Part shown: in pieces, positions 1-10,984 of the stretch
Position numbering within the stretch: position 1 is the stretch's first letter
How the letters are laid out: each line of letters starts with the position of its first letter
The notes under the pieces: model-generated
What the model was told of the DNA's origin: nothing
Seen by the model: only the letters and a program-made list of their open reading frames with translations
Database searches by the model: none
Assembly: GCA_010909165.1 (NCBI GenBank)
Contig: VJWM01000117.1
Coordinates: 558,001 to 622,000 of the forward strand
DNA: 64,000 nt
Direction of reading: 5' to 3'
Source: Anthoceros angustus
Taxonomy: Eukaryota; Streptophyta; Anthocerotopsida; Anthocerotales; Anthocerotaceae
Position numbers and translations under genes: made by a program

Positions 1-196
1 TTCAACCTGTGGTCATCACAGTGAAAACCATCGAACCAGTCACCTTCTCCCTAGAAGTGGTCTGCACGGCATCCTTTCCAGACTCCTATGAAATTCTACC
101 TGCAGTCCCAGGGATTCCTCGCATTGAAAGGAACTATGAAGCCCAAACTGATTCAGTTGACTTTGACTCTTGCTTCTCCGTTGATGCCATTGCGAG
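1..196 (+). pseudogene. Duplicated scrap of a CFAP65 exon
   Basis: Bases 1-196 match 1693-1888 inside the long CFAP65 exon without a difference that I can see. The match then loses one G and diverges after TACCCTG. The copy lies upstream of exons that should precede it, so this is a local duplication (or an assembly join) running off the left edge. After position 200 the reading frame is lost. The sequence from 197 to about 233 does not match the intact exon and I do not recognise it. Confidence 0.75.
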
Positions 197-233
197 TACC
201 CTGTGATCAAAGTCTATGGTGCTCCAGTTCAAG

Positions 234-1010
234 CTAAACCAGAAGAAAATGATCCTGTCTTTCAAGTTTTCCTCGCCGAGTTGACATACCTATGGGTGCC
301 GCATTCACATTCAGTGCTACTTTTGCACCAATAGATACGAATGCTTATTATTCACAGCTGTTGACCGTCTTAGTGTATGATAACTGTGATCTGGGTGCCA
401 AGCAGTGTGCAATTTCACCACCTTGGTCAGGAGCTGTGCAAGCTTCTGGGCACAGCTTTCATTTCAGGTCACAAGAGTTTGTACCTTTGGGTGTCAGCTT
501 TCATCCCGAGCATATCTTCTTCCGAGCTGTGCTGATTAGCCATCCTGTGTACCAGAATACAACACTATACAACAAAGCCAAAACTCCTCTGAGGTACTAG
601 TAATTATGATATGCTAGTGCCCCTCCACGATCTGCTTCGTGTATATGGCTGACGATACCGGTGTTTGAAATGCATTGGACGACTTCTGTGACCTTTTAGA
701 AGATTTGTTGCAAGATGGTCAGATAGTGATAATCCCTCTAGGCTTACGGAGGTTGGTGGGCTGGGTGCTCTCAGATTTGCGTTCAACTGCGATGAACTTC
801 TTCCAGAGTTTTCCTGGTCCCCAGTGAAGGCGTCATTCCAGGAGAGAGTCTGCGGATAATAACTTTCAAATTCGAGTCAAAGACAGCAAAGGTTTACAAA
901 AACAAGGTGACGTGCATTTTCAACAATGCCGCAGGGACTTTCTGGTGGTGTCTCTCACCGCAAGCACCCATTTGCCTAAGGTGTTTCACTCAAAACAATC
1001 AAATTTCCAT
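234..1010 (+). pseudogene. CFAP65: Upstream CFAP65 exons, frame-damaged
   Basis: Two blocks resemble the region of CFAP65 just before the main exon. Block one (about 234-591) encodes MGAAFTFSATF, then SGHSFHF and FHPEHIFF, then VYQNTTLYNKAKTPL. It ends at a plausible donor, CTGAG|GTACTA. Block two (about 806-1010, after an acceptor-like TTCTTCCAG) encodes VPSEGVIPGESL and then AKVYKNKVTCIFNN. A frame change near 930-945 is needed to continue into VVSLTASTHLPKVF and SNFHFG. An ASH/MSP-like beta-sandwich chain is therefore recognisable, but not as one open frame. It could be a living gene with sequence errors or a decayed duplicate. Exon limits are approximate. Confidence 0.5.
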
Positions 1011-1118
1011 TTCGGCATGCCATCATTCACCTTGACTGCCTCAAAAAACGCTGACGTTTGCAGAAAACCTGAATTTTGTATATCAATCTGATATGTGGAA
1101 GCCTGATGAAATGGCCAG

Positions 1119-4040
1119 GTGAAGGTTGAAGATGACTCTTGCATGTGCTTCAAACCAACGAGTATTGGAACCAGAGTTCTTCAAACATTTGTCATGTATA
1201 ACACTTCTGGGATTCCTTCTCAATATCAGTGGGACATTCCTCCCAAGTACAAAGACATCTTTGCTATGGACAATCCTTCGGGGTTGATCCGCGGGAAAGA
1301 AAAGATATATCTGAACTGCTCTTTTTCTCCGCGCAAGAAGAAACACTACACATGTAACATCTCATGTCTTACAGCAGCATGCACAGAGAAAGCGTACTAT
1401 TCGAACAATGCCATAGCTCTGCAAACCATGCCAAGCACTGAGTATTTTGACACCATCAAACTGGTAGCCCACGGAGAAGGGATTGTGGACACAATACGAA
1501 TCCGACCCGAGGTCGTGGATCTCGGGATCATCGTGGTGGGGATTGAAAAGAAGGTAACAGTGAGTCTTTACAACCCCAGTGAAGGAGGCCTCCAGTATGA
1601 GCTGAAATTGAGAAGCCCTGAGGACGAGTCCATACAGAATCTAGTGTGCATTATTTTTGACACTCCAAGCGCCTTCATTCCTGCCAGATCCTTTCAACCT
1701 GTGGTCATCACAGTGAAAACCATCGAACCAGTCACCTTCTCCCTAGAAGTGGTCTGCACGGCATCCTTTCCAGACTCCTATGAAATTCTACCTGCAGTCC
1801 CAGGGATTCCTCGCATTGAAAGGAACTATGAAGCCCAAACTGATTCAGTTGACTTTGACTCTTGCTTCTCCGTTGATGCCATTGCGAGGTACCCTGCACT
1901 TAAGATCGTAGGTGTGAAAAGTGAGGACATGAGCGGGGCTCAGCTATGGAGAGAGATCCGAGTCAGCACCTTGAATCACATCTTGTCGACGGACAAAGTG
2001 AAAGGGAAATCTCTGTTTTGTATGGGTGCAACACTGACTACAATGACACCATTTATTCTGGAGTTTGGTGCTCGGAGTATGGGATCAAAGCCTACAACAG
2101 TTCACTTTGCAGTGAAAAGTCGGGGTGGGCTCCCAGCAAATTGGAAAGTTAGGATCTGGAACGATAGGGAGGCGGACACTGAGAACTGGGTGAGAGAAGG
2201 CGATCCAAGCCCAGAGGAGACAGAGTTTCTGGATGCAAAGGTGAACAGGCTATTCGAAGTGGAGCCACGCGAGGGCCGACTGAAACCTGGAGACGTCCAG
2301 TTCATTAAGTTCACATACAAGCATAGCATAGAGGGAACACATATTCTGCCCATTCTTCTGGAAGTAAAAGATGGTCGGACCACACCGATAAATCTCTCAG
2401 GAAAGAGCTTGCCTAACCCACCACCCGTCTGGACTTGGGAGAGTGCGAAATACAGCCATGCCATTGCCCCAGCTGATACTCACTATCTTCAGCCAGTGGT
2501 CCTTGGGGACAATGATCCTCCCTTGCAGACTGTGGAACTCCGGAATAACGGTGACTCTGACATATGCTACACCCTGGACTTGGGTCCTTTGGATGACGTG
2601 GAGGAGCAAAACTGGGGGTTCCAGGTTTTGTCTTGTCTCAACCCTGCTGGCTCCATCCCTGCCAGGGAGTTCATTCTACTCAACTTCCTCTTTCGGCCTC
2701 TTGAAGCCATGCAGTATGAAGCCAGAATTCCTGTCACGGTCGAAGGTCACGAAGCAGGTTTGATTTTCTTGAAGGCAATAGGATATCATGGTGGCGAAGA
2801 TTGCCCATGCCCCCCAGAAAGAAATCAACCGAAACTGTCTGAAAACACGACCTTCGAGTGGCCAGGTGACTGTGCAAAGCTATCCACTGAGTTCATCAAT
2901 TTTGGTAGAATAGAGGAGCTATCCTGGAACAGGAAGCTGGTGGCCGTGAAGAACCTACTGCAGGAAGAACGGATCGCCTTCTTCTGGCAGAACAATATGG
3001 CTACAGAGGCCATGGTGCATGGTGAGTTTTCTGTGGTTCCCTCCTACGGTGTTTTGGAGCCCGGGCATTCCTGCATTTGTAAGGTCATCTTCGGGGCTGG
3101 CGTGCGTGCTCAAGTCTTCCAGACCACTCTCCGGTGTGACATTGAGCTGGTGCCACCGGAGATAATTGCTGAGCCAAAGGTGGTAGAGGAGCCGAAGGAG
3201 GAGATCATTGTGAATAACTGGAAGAGGCTGGGCAGCAATTCCTACAACAAGGCCTTCGCTCGGAAATCGTCCCTGGTGGCGTTGACAGAGAATACAGCAC
3301 GTAGGCTTCCTCTGCTAGCTGAGAGAATTATGGCAAGGGAGCAGCTGGAGCTGTCGGAAGCCAGCAGGGAGCGAACCTATAGTGGTGCCCTGGCTCTGAA
3401 GAGTGTGCTCTTCCTTACCGTGGCCGCTGAAATCTTCATCAAGGACCAGTTTCACAGAACTGCAGACGAGAAGCTGACAAATGCTACTGCAGATGCTCCA
3501 GAACAAACTTCTATTCAGCTCCAAGATGAGCTGGTGCAGAAATGCTTGCTGGAGTTGCTACAGGAATCGTTGGAGAAGGAAATGTTGGAGCCGGGATTTG
3601 AAAACATTGACCCCCATCTGCACATGTTCAATGAGGAGCTTAAAGCAAGGCCTAATTTGAGTGCACCACCACAGGACCCTATTGATTGCCTGAAAGTAAC
3701 AAAGCCGGAGGCAAGGGTTGCTGCTGGTGGGGGGACACCCAAATCACCTAAACTTCATCCTTCTTTTGTCAAACCAAGTGATGGCAAGGCCGGGACTCAA
3801 CACGTTGTTATTGAGCAGTTGGTCCACAGTCTGGACAAAGCAGAACCAGGAAATCTGTCTTCCTCCCCACTTGCTGCTTCTGCGTCTAGTTCTGGTCGGC
3901 TAGTACCGTGGAGCAAACATGGTCGGGTCCACACTGATGATGATCCGATCTCTAGCGTGGAGACACTAGAGATGGTTGATTTTCTACTTGAGGGAACACT
4001 CTTCAATCTTGTAAAGGAGATCTATGAGCACGACCAGTAG
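1119..4040 (+). CDS. CFAP65: CFAP65-like axonemal protein, C-terminal part
   Basis: One open exon of 973 codons follows an acceptor-like GCCAG at 1114-1118, with an in-frame TGA at 1107. The first codon is GTG, so this is an internal exon and not a true start. The protein is a chain of ASH/MSP-like beta-sandwich modules. Family-like blocks include VDLGIIVVGIEKKVTVSLYN, LEFGARSMGSKPTTVHF, LFEVEPREGRLKPGDVQF, FKYTYKH-type segments, VLSCLNPAGSIPAREF and FRPLEAMQYEARIPV. Downstream of about residue 680 it becomes polar and ends MVDFLLEGTLFNLVKEIYEHD. CFAP65 (formerly CCDC108) is a central-apparatus protein of motile cilia; in plants it is expected only where sperm swim. Animal CFAP65 is roughly twice as long, so the N-terminal half lies upstream or is lost. 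Identity rests on remembered family blocks. Confidence 0.8.
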   Translation: MKVEDDSCMCFKPTSIGTRVLQTFVMYNTSGIPSQYQWDIPPKYKDIFAMDNPSGLIRGKEKIYLNCSFSPRKKKHYTCNISCLTAACTEKAYYSNNAIALQTMPSTEYFDTIKLVAHGEGIVDTIRIRPEVVDLGIIVVGIEKKVTVSLYNPSEGGLQYELKLRSPEDESIQNLVCIIFDTPSAFIPARSFQPVVITVKTIEPVTFSLEVVCTASFPDSYEILPAVPGIPRIERNYEAQTDSVDFDSCFSVDAIARYPALKIVGVKSEDMSGAQLWREIRVSTLNHILSTDKVKGKSLFCMGATLTTMTPFILEFGARSMGSKPTTVHFAVKSRGGLPANWKVRIWNDREADTENWVREGDPSPEETEFLDAKVNRLFEVEPREGRLKPGDVQFIKFTYKHSIEGTHILPILLEVKDGRTTPINLSGKSLPNPPPVWTWESAKYSHAIAPADTHYLQPVVLGDNDPPLQTVELRNNGDSDICYTLDLGPLDDVEEQNWGFQVLSCLNPAGSIPAREFILLNFLFRPLEAMQYEARIPVTVEGHEAGLIFLKAIGYHGGEDCPCPPERNQPKLSENTTFEWPGDCAKLSTEFINFGRIEELSWNRKLVAVKNLLQEERIAFFWQNNMATEAMVHGEFSVVPSYGVLEPGHSCICKVIFGAGVRAQVFQTTLRCDIELVPPEIIAEPKVVEEPKEEIIVNNWKRLGSNSYNKAFARKSSLVALTENTARRLPLLAERIMAREQLELSEASRERTYSGALALKSVLFLTVAAEIFIKDQFHRTADEKLTNATADAPEQTSIQLQDELVQKCLLELLQESLEKEMLEPGFENIDPHLHMFNEELKARPNLSAPPQDPIDCLKVTKPEARVAAGGGTPKSPKLHPSFVKPSDGKAGTQHVVIEQLVHSLDKAEPGNLSSSPLAASASSSGRLVPWSKHGRVHTDDDPISSVETLEMVDFLLEGTLFNLVKEIYEHDQ

Positions 4041-4634
4041 GTATACAACTTCCAGCCAGAGTCAGGAACCTGGAGCGGTGTAGGGTTTTTTTACTATGTA
4101 ATGATCCACTGCTGTTCAAATAACTCCTCCTTGTCTTGGTTAGTTTTATGTCTGATCTCTGCAACAGGAGTTTGTGCATCCATCCCGTGTTTTAACTCAT
4201 TGCTCGGAGTAAATCAACAGATTGAGCCTCAGCGTTTTCCCTCGTCCTCCACTTGCCTCCAGGTGCATTTAGAATTCCAGCTAGGTATCTCCCTTGTGAT
4301 GCATGACCTGGACTTCACCCGGCCAAATGCACAACCCAGTAATTGCATCTGGCGTGAATCTCCTTTCAGTAGACTCTTTTTTCACAGAGGCCCGCATGCA
4401 ATGACACCGTCTGGGTCAGCGTGACGAATGTACAGTCGACTGTTTCGGTTCTGTGCCTGTGGACTACGGATACCGATGCTAACCAAGAAGAAGCGTCTCT
4501 AAAGCGAGTAATCTTCAAAACTGACGTTGTAGCAGCAAGTTTACTCTTGTTTGCCTCCGTCAGTCCCTGCTGCAGCAGAATCAGGTGTGTCCTGTGAACA
4601 GGGCTGTCAAGACGAGAAGGTCCCAAATTGTGAA
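4041..4634 (+). other. Intergenic: CFAP65 3' end and PPR 5' region
   Basis: This 594-base gap lies between the CFAP65 stop and the first ATG of the next gene. It holds a T-rich run shortly after the stop and no convincing gene. The PPR reading frame is open back to a TTG at 4551, so an upstream leader exon or untranslated leader may lie here. Confidence 0.4.
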
Positions 4635-7600
4635 ATGCTCAGACCGATTGTTCCAGTTGGGAATCGCCAAAGGTGGCAGTATGCTACTCAAAGCTCTGGG
4701 GTCATGGCAGCAGACGGCATTAGTGAGACTGCTCCGGGCTTAGAGAGCTTATGCATCGAGGGACGGGTGGAGAAGGCATTGAATATGCTGTGTCACATGG
4801 ACCAGCAGGGTATTGCAGCCCCACTGCACATTTACCGCTCCCTTCTGGAGACTTGTATCAAGAGCAGAGCCACGGCGGAGGCCAAACAAGTGTGTGGTCT
4901 CATGTCTAAGAATGGATGTCCATTGGACAGCAGTTTGGGCGAATCTGTGGTCATCATGCTCGTCCAAAGGGGGAGCCTCTCAAATGCAATCGAAGTATTC
5001 AATGAATTACCACATCGGTCAGCTGCATGTTGGACAGCTATTATCTCAGGATACAGTAAAGCTGGACAAGGACAGAATGCTATCAGACACTACTATCAAA
5101 TGCGAGCAGCAGGCGTGGAGCCAGACAGTCAGACGTTTGTTAGCACACTCCAAGCCTGTGGCAGCTTGGCAGATCTCGACATGGGTAGGAAAGTTCATGC
5201 AGCACTTGTAAGGTATGGGTATGACTCTAACTTGTTTGTGGGCACAGCTCTTATTGGTGCGTATCTAAGATGTGGGGCCTTAGTGGATGCGCAGCATGTT
5301 TTTGAAAGCTTGTCTACCAAGGACACCGTACTGTGGAATTCCATGATCAGGGGATATGCTCAACATGATCTGTGTGAGAAGGCCATGCAACTTTATTCCC
5401 AAATGCAGGATTCTGGAGTGAGGCCAAATGACCGAACATTTGTGAGTGTTCTTAGAGCATGTGGTGGCCTGGCAGCCCTGGAGAACGACACAGTAATTAG
5501 TGGTCAGTCGATGAAAATAGCGGCTCTGGGTTTGGGGAAGGCCATACACAGTCAGATCATAAGCAGTGGCTGTAAATGTGACGAGCTTGTGAGTAGTGCT
5601 CTTATCCATATGTACGCAAGCTGTGGGAGCATCAAGGATGCTCAGCAGGTCTTTGTTACCTCGGCACAAGCCAGTGTGGTGTCATGGAATGCCATGGTTG
5701 CTGGATATGCCCAGCAAGGACATGGTGACAAGGCTCTGAAACTGTTTGCCCAGATGACAAGGGATGGTGTGAGTGCTGATGATCGAACTTTTGTGAGCTT
5801 GCTCCAAGCATGTAGCAGCTTGGCAGGCAAGGAAGAGGATATCCCTTTGGATGGCCAAGAGTTGAAACTGAACGCCCTACAAAGAGCAAAGGCAATCCAT
5901 GCTGAAGCTGTGCGAAGCGGTCATGCGTCTGACATGTTTGTGGGCAGTACTCTGGTGCATGTGTATGGGAAGTGCGGAAGTGTTGTGGATGCAAAGTTCG
6001 TATTCGACAAGCTCTCCAAACGCAACGTGGTTACATGGAATGCGATGATTGCAGGTTACGCAAGCCACAAGCAGGATCACGAGGCTTGGAAACTGTATGT
6101 GCAAATGCAAACCGTTCGGGTGAACCCTGACGAAGCTACATATCTTTGCCTCTTAAAAGCTTGCAGCAATGCTGGAGACCTGGAAATGTGTGCCCAAGTC
6201 CATAAAGACATCACTGACAGAGGACTCCAGTGGAGAGTCAGTGTTGCAAACACACTTATCCACACTTATGGCAAATGTGGCAGCACGGTCCTGGCTCGCT
6301 CCCTGTTCGATTCCATGCCCAACCGGAACGTGGTTACATGGAACGCCATCATCTCTGCATATGCTCAGCAGGAAGAGGGTGACCAGGCTTTGCAGCTCTA
6401 TGCTGAAATGCTTGAGCACAGCGTCAGGCCGAACGATCGCACATTTGTCAGCCTGCTCAAAGCATGCAGCAGCCTGGCAGACTCAGAAACAGCCATCTTC
6501 TCAGGTGGTCAGACATACAAATTATGTTCCGCCCAAAAGGGTAAAGCCATACATGCCGACCTTGTTCGAGCAGGTTACGAATCTGACACCTTTGTTGGTA
6601 ACACATTGGTGGACATGTATGCAAAATGTGGATGCATCGAGGAAGCACAGCACATCTTCGACACCATGTTCCAGCCCGATGTGGTTTCATGGAATGCCCT
6701 AATCGTTGGATACGCTCAGCAAGAACAAGGAACGCATGCTTTCCTACTTTATGACCGTCTGCGGCAAGCAGGTGTGAAACCGGACGAGGCCACGTTCGTG
6801 TGCACCCTGAAAGCGTGCAGCAATTCCGGGGCTCTCAGCATGTGCAGGCGAGTTCATCACGATTTGAGAAACTCCGATTTGCAATGCAGCTTGGGCTTAG
6901 GGTTAGGGAACTGCCTTATTCACGCGTACGGCAAATGTGGGAGCATGGCGGATGCTCGGGCCGTGTTCGACTCGTTGCCCGCGCGAGACTTGGTGTCCTG
7001 GAATGCATTGATCGCCGGGTACGCCCGGCAAGGAGACAGCAAGATGAGCTTAGCGTCGTATGAGGAGATGCAGGAAGCAGGGATGAAGCCGGACGGATTA
7101 ACGTTTCTTTCGATTCTTGCTGCCTGCAGTCATGCTGGTCTGGTGCGTGAGGGCGTTGTGTTCTTCAAGGCCATGAGCGTGGATCACAGCGTCACTTGCT
7201 CCGCACAGCATTACGTGAGCATCATCGACATCCTAGGTCGTGCAGGGAAGTTCGAGCAGGTGGAATCTTTGCTCTCGCAGATGCGTGTGGAGCCTAATCT
7301 GGCGCTATGGCTGTCCTTGCTCGGAGCGTGTCGGAAGCATGGTAACGTCGAGTTGGGAAGACTCGCCTTTGAAGGGGCTGTGAAGCTGGATGCAAGACAA
7401 AGCGCACCCTACATGCTCATGTCCACGATCTACGCGCATGCCCGCATGTTCGATGAAGCAGACGCAATTGAACAACAGAGACAGCACGCAGGTGCGTGGA
7501 AGCAGCCGGGGCAAAGTTGGATAGAGTATCGGGACAAGGTGTATTTGTTCAGAGCAGGAGATGACAGCCACCAGGATCACGACAAACTGTACGCTTTACT

Positions 7601-7640
7601 CGACACGCTATCAGCAAAAACGGGACGCCATCGGGGGTAA
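4635..7640 (+). CDS. PLS-class PPR protein, E-type
   Basis: An uninterrupted frame of about 1,000 codons, as is usual for land-plant PPR genes. The frame opens at 4551 with TTG; the first ATG is at 4635 and a second is at 4704. Tandem P, L and S repeats fill most of the protein, with signatures such as VHVYGKCGSVVDAKFVFDKL and VVTWNAMIAGYA. The C-terminus carries E1/E2 domains (QPGQSWIEYRDKVYLF) and stops before any DYW domain. Such proteins bind organellar RNA, usually as editing factors that recruit a DYW partner. Three L-type repeats carry an extra stretch of about 15 residues before the second helix (ending GQSMKIAAL, GQELKLNAL and GQTYKLCSA). No targeting peptide is obvious, so the true N-terminus may be in an upstream exon. 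The gene converges on the dehydrogenase gene. Confidence 0.9.
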   Translation: MLRPIVPVGNRQRWQYATQSSGVMAADGISETAPGLESLCIEGRVEKALNMLCHMDQQGIAAPLHIYRSLLETCIKSRATAEAKQVCGLMSKNGCPLDSSLGESVVIMLVQRGSLSNAIEVFNELPHRSAACWTAIISGYSKAGQGQNAIRHYYQMRAAGVEPDSQTFVSTLQACGSLADLDMGRKVHAALVRYGYDSNLFVGTALIGAYLRCGALVDAQHVFESLSTKDTVLWNSMIRGYAQHDLCEKAMQLYSQMQDSGVRPNDRTFVSVLRACGGLAALENDTVISGQSMKIAALGLGKAIHSQIISSGCKCDELVSSALIHMYASCGSIKDAQQVFVTSAQASVVSWNAMVAGYAQQGHGDKALKLFAQMTRDGVSADDRTFVSLLQACSSLAGKEEDIPLDGQELKLNALQRAKAIHAEAVRSGHASDMFVGSTLVHVYGKCGSVVDAKFVFDKLSKRNVVTWNAMIAGYASHKQDHEAWKLYVQMQTVRVNPDEATYLCLLKACSNAGDLEMCAQVHKDITDRGLQWRVSVANTLIHTYGKCGSTVLARSLFDSMPNRNVVTWNAIISAYAQQEEGDQALQLYAEMLEHSVRPNDRTFVSLLKACSSLADSETAIFSGGQTYKLCSAQKGKAIHADLVRAGYESDTFVGNTLVDMYAKCGCIEEAQHIFDTMFQPDVVSWNALIVGYAQQEQGTHAFLLYDRLRQAGVKPDEATFVCTLKACSNSGALSMCRRVHHDLRNSDLQCSLGLGLGNCLIHAYGKCGSMADARAVFDSLPARDLVSWNALIAGYARQGDSKMSLASYEEMQEAGMKPDGLTFLSILAACSHAGLVREGVVFFKAMSVDHSVTCSAQHYVSIIDILGRAGKFEQVESLLSQMRVEPNLALWLSLLGACRKHGNVELGRLAFEGAVKLDARQSAPYMLMSTIYAHARMFDEADAIEQQRQHAGAWKQPGQSWIEYRDKVYLFRAGDDSHQDHDKLYALLDTLSAKTGRHRG

Positions 7641-7829
7641 CGTTCTCACATCTCCTCTGGAAAAATGTGGTCTCTGCAGGAAGAAAGTGGTCTTTGCCCA
7701 TATCCAGGTTTCCCTTTACGTTGTACAAAAAGAAGGTCAAGTGGTGAGTCCAAACAGAGGAGCTTGTTAGGCTGGCGCGCTCTCACGACATCCTGTGCCT
7801 TGCCTTCCATACTTGCTTTCATGGCTAGC

Positions 7830-10819
7830 TCACATACGACTTGAATCCCTCCCAAAAATGAATCGCTTGGTCCAGTCAAACAACACCAGGCATTTTGTTC
7901 GCCAGCTGACCTGCTTGCTGCGAATCATAACGACGAACAAGAAAATGAATTACCTCCAGACGTGGCGAGTGTTCAACCTGACCGAAACACAACCACACTG
8001 CAGGCAAGGGAAGAACGTGTCACCTCAGATATACTGAGTACCAGAGCCACTGAGTACTTCGACCAATAGAAACCCAGTCTCCAGGAAGTTCGGCGGCCGT
8101 CTGCTCCCCTCCAAGTGGAGCAAATTGTCCCAAATGCTTGTACCTGCGTAGAGATGAAATTTTTTGTAACATTCACATCATGGGATGAAGTTACCATGCC
8201 TGCTCAATCGAGACAACAGCTGTATTACACATGAAGTGGGTTACGTACTGGAAAGGCTGAAAGCGATGGCGCCCTGTGCCTCTGATCCTCATTGGACCCT
8301 CTGGCTCTTCACCTACTTTGCCCAGGTGATTGAAAACATGTGCTAAGTAGTCACCCTGTTGAGCTGCAACCTAAAGGACCAAAAACACACAAGTATACAA
8401 GGAAGTTTAAGCACGGCGGTGTGTGCCATAAACAGGCACGTAGACTGCAAAAAAAACCGGGCACAATTCAACCTGGGCAGTGGCTGGAAAAGCTTTCATT
8501 TGAGAGTCTGCATGACAAAGGGCCTTCTTGAAGGAAGCTATGTCCAGCTTCACGGAATCCTCCTTCCGATCTTCAATAGCGCCATCCAGCAGATCAACTA
8601 TGCTCTTCAAGTGCTGGCGCTTCAGATAGATGTCGATCTGAGGATATCTGGATCGGATTTTGTTCACAACATCACGGAATTCATTTAAATCCAGAAAACC
8701 GTCCCGGTCCTTATCAGCCAGTCCGAAAAGAACAGACACGTCTTCCTGCAAGAACAACAGTCACCTGTCAGCTCCCTTGCAAGCCAGAGAGACCTGTCAA
8801 ACTCGCAGAAAAAAGTATGCAAGACAGTTGCGAAGACAAACCGCAATCTTCCGATGTTCCACAGTGGCACAGTCACCGATGGCAAAAGCACCCTGGCACC
8901 CTTTCACTCGTAACCACTCATCCGTTGCCAAGGCACGCCTATCATGCTAAACGTTGAAAACAAGTAAACCCATGTTATTCCCATAACGATAACCCTGTTC
9001 GAAATACTTGACCCAGAGAACAAGAGAAGGGAAACTTTCTGTTCGGTTGCAATGGCAGCAGAATGCACCTGACCAATCTGCTCCATGAAGTCAGAAATAA
9101 CTGGTCGTGTCCCAATTCCCGTTGACCACACCACCAGTCCATATGGCACGCTATGAATCTCTCCGGTAGATTTTTCCAAATACTTGAAATCAGTCTCACT
9201 AACCGCCAGGACACGACAAGCTGTCTTTACATCCACACCATCTCTCTTGAATTTTCCCTCCGCAAAGTTGCTGATTCTTTCGTCAAACCTGCACACAGAC
9301 CACATGATCAGTACAAAAAGGTGCAATGTCAGGCTGCCCTATAGACCGATAAGGAAAATGCACCTAGCAGGGATTCATACTCAGAACTAATGAACTTAGA
9401 GAGCAGAGCAGTCCATGCTACAATGAGGACTTACGTGTTGAGTATGTGATCACCAGATTGGACAAGCGTGATTTTGACAAACTCCTTCACCTCTGGATAA
9501 TATCTGACTAAATCTTCATATACAAGATCATGCAACTCCGCAGCAAACTCCACCCCAGTTGGACCACCACCAACAATGACAAAATGTAACAACTTTTCCT
9601 TGTCCTCCTTCGAGAGACCAGGTAGGCATGCACTCTCAAAGCAGTCTACAATGTCTTCATGGATTTTCTCCGCATCTTCTATCTCCTGCATCCTAAACGA
9701 GCTGTATATCAGACCAAAGACCAATCAGACATGGAGGAGAGAGCTGTACATGAAATCCCTACAGCTCACTGCCAAGGCTGCATTCAACGTTGGTGAATAA
9801 AACGAGAAATACCTTCAGAAAATGACAGTACTCCTTAACGCCGGGTGTCCCAAAAGTATTTGCTTCAGCCCCAACAGCAATAACCAGATGGTCATAAGCC
9901 AGAGCAAAGTGGTCTTTTCCCTTGATCTTAATGTCAGTGGTGTCCTGGCAGATGACTGCCTTATTTTCTGCATCTATCTTCACGCACTCAGATTCCAGAT
10001 AGGTGACCTCCTTTCGTTTCTGCTCAAACCATACTTCGACCCACGCATTAGACACTTAACATTCCAAAACTAGCAAAAGACAAGCCAGAAGCAAAACTCA
10101 TTCTTACCTTAAAGACAAGCCTTCGGATGGGCTCTGTTATACTGCGCGCTTCAACTGTGCCAGTTGTCACACTTGGCAACAGGGGAGTGAAAACAAAATA
10201 ATTGCGAGGTGAAATGACGTACACATCATACAAACTGGTATCCAGCCCCTTAATAAAACTGATGCCCCCCCAACCCGTCCCTAGAACCACCAGCGTTTCT
10301 TTCCTTTTCTCCTCCCTCGGCTTTTGCTCCTGACCCGCATTTTGAGGCGGGCTTGCATCTGCTTGAGCTATATAGCCGCCGGCGCATCCACTGCGGGGAT
10401 CACCAAAGCACAAACGCACTCAGTCGAGCGTGAGCTCAATCACAGCCGCTGGTTGCAAACCAGCATCCACGCCAACAATGCCGCGATGCTGCTTATCCAC
10501 GTAAGTTCCGAGGTGATCAGCCTCGGATCCCGATCGCAACCTAAAGCATTCGCACTCACCCGGCAGCCAGAAGCCAAGGAAGAACTGCTACAGACGGCCG
10601 AGCACGCTGCCATCGTCCCAACGCAGCATTTCCTGTTCCGCGTCCAGCTCCAGCTGATGCCCCTCCTACAGATCCTGCTCCAGCTGAGGCCCCGGCTTCA
10701 GATCTCACTCCAGCTCCTGCGGCTCCATCGCTGAAGCTGCGGATGGGAGCACCAGGCGGCTGGTGGAGCAGGCAGGCTGCGGCCCGCGCCCAAACGGACG
10801 TAGCCCGCCTGTACCACAT
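7830..10819 (-). CDS. NDB: External type II NAD(P)H dehydrogenase (NDB-type)
   Basis: Ten exons join in phase: 10819-10560, 10390-10108, 10019-9813, 9685-9435, 9288-9069, 8946-8842, 8745-8473, 8370-8249, 8143-8024, 7917-7830 (642 residues). The enzyme oxidises cytosolic NAD(P)H and passes electrons to ubiquinone on the outer face of the inner mitochondrial membrane, without pumping protons. Seen: an Arg/Ala-rich mitochondrial leader, a hydrophobic segment at about 75-97, FAD-site GTGWGG at 124-129, nucleotide-site GGGPTG at 289-294, and a canonical EF-hand loop at 453-464 (D, D, D, G, D, E in the expected places), which implies calcium control. The C-terminus is FIFGRDSSRM, as in the family. 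Residue 326, after the second beta strand, is Gln rather than Glu. In plant NDB1 a non-acidic residue here goes with NADPH preference, so I infer NDB1-like specificity. Introns are 88-169 bases. Confidence 0.95.
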
Positions 10820-10984
10820 CCTGCAACTGGCAATCCTCCGATTTCGGGGTCACACAGCTTATCGCCTAGACTGTGATGGCAGGACAAGTGGGAGCAGAAG
10901 AGCCGGGCACGCTGGCATCCCCTGGCTGCTCGCTGCGAGGCGTCCGCCCACGTGAATCGGCCATCCCGTCGAATTGGCTACCTG

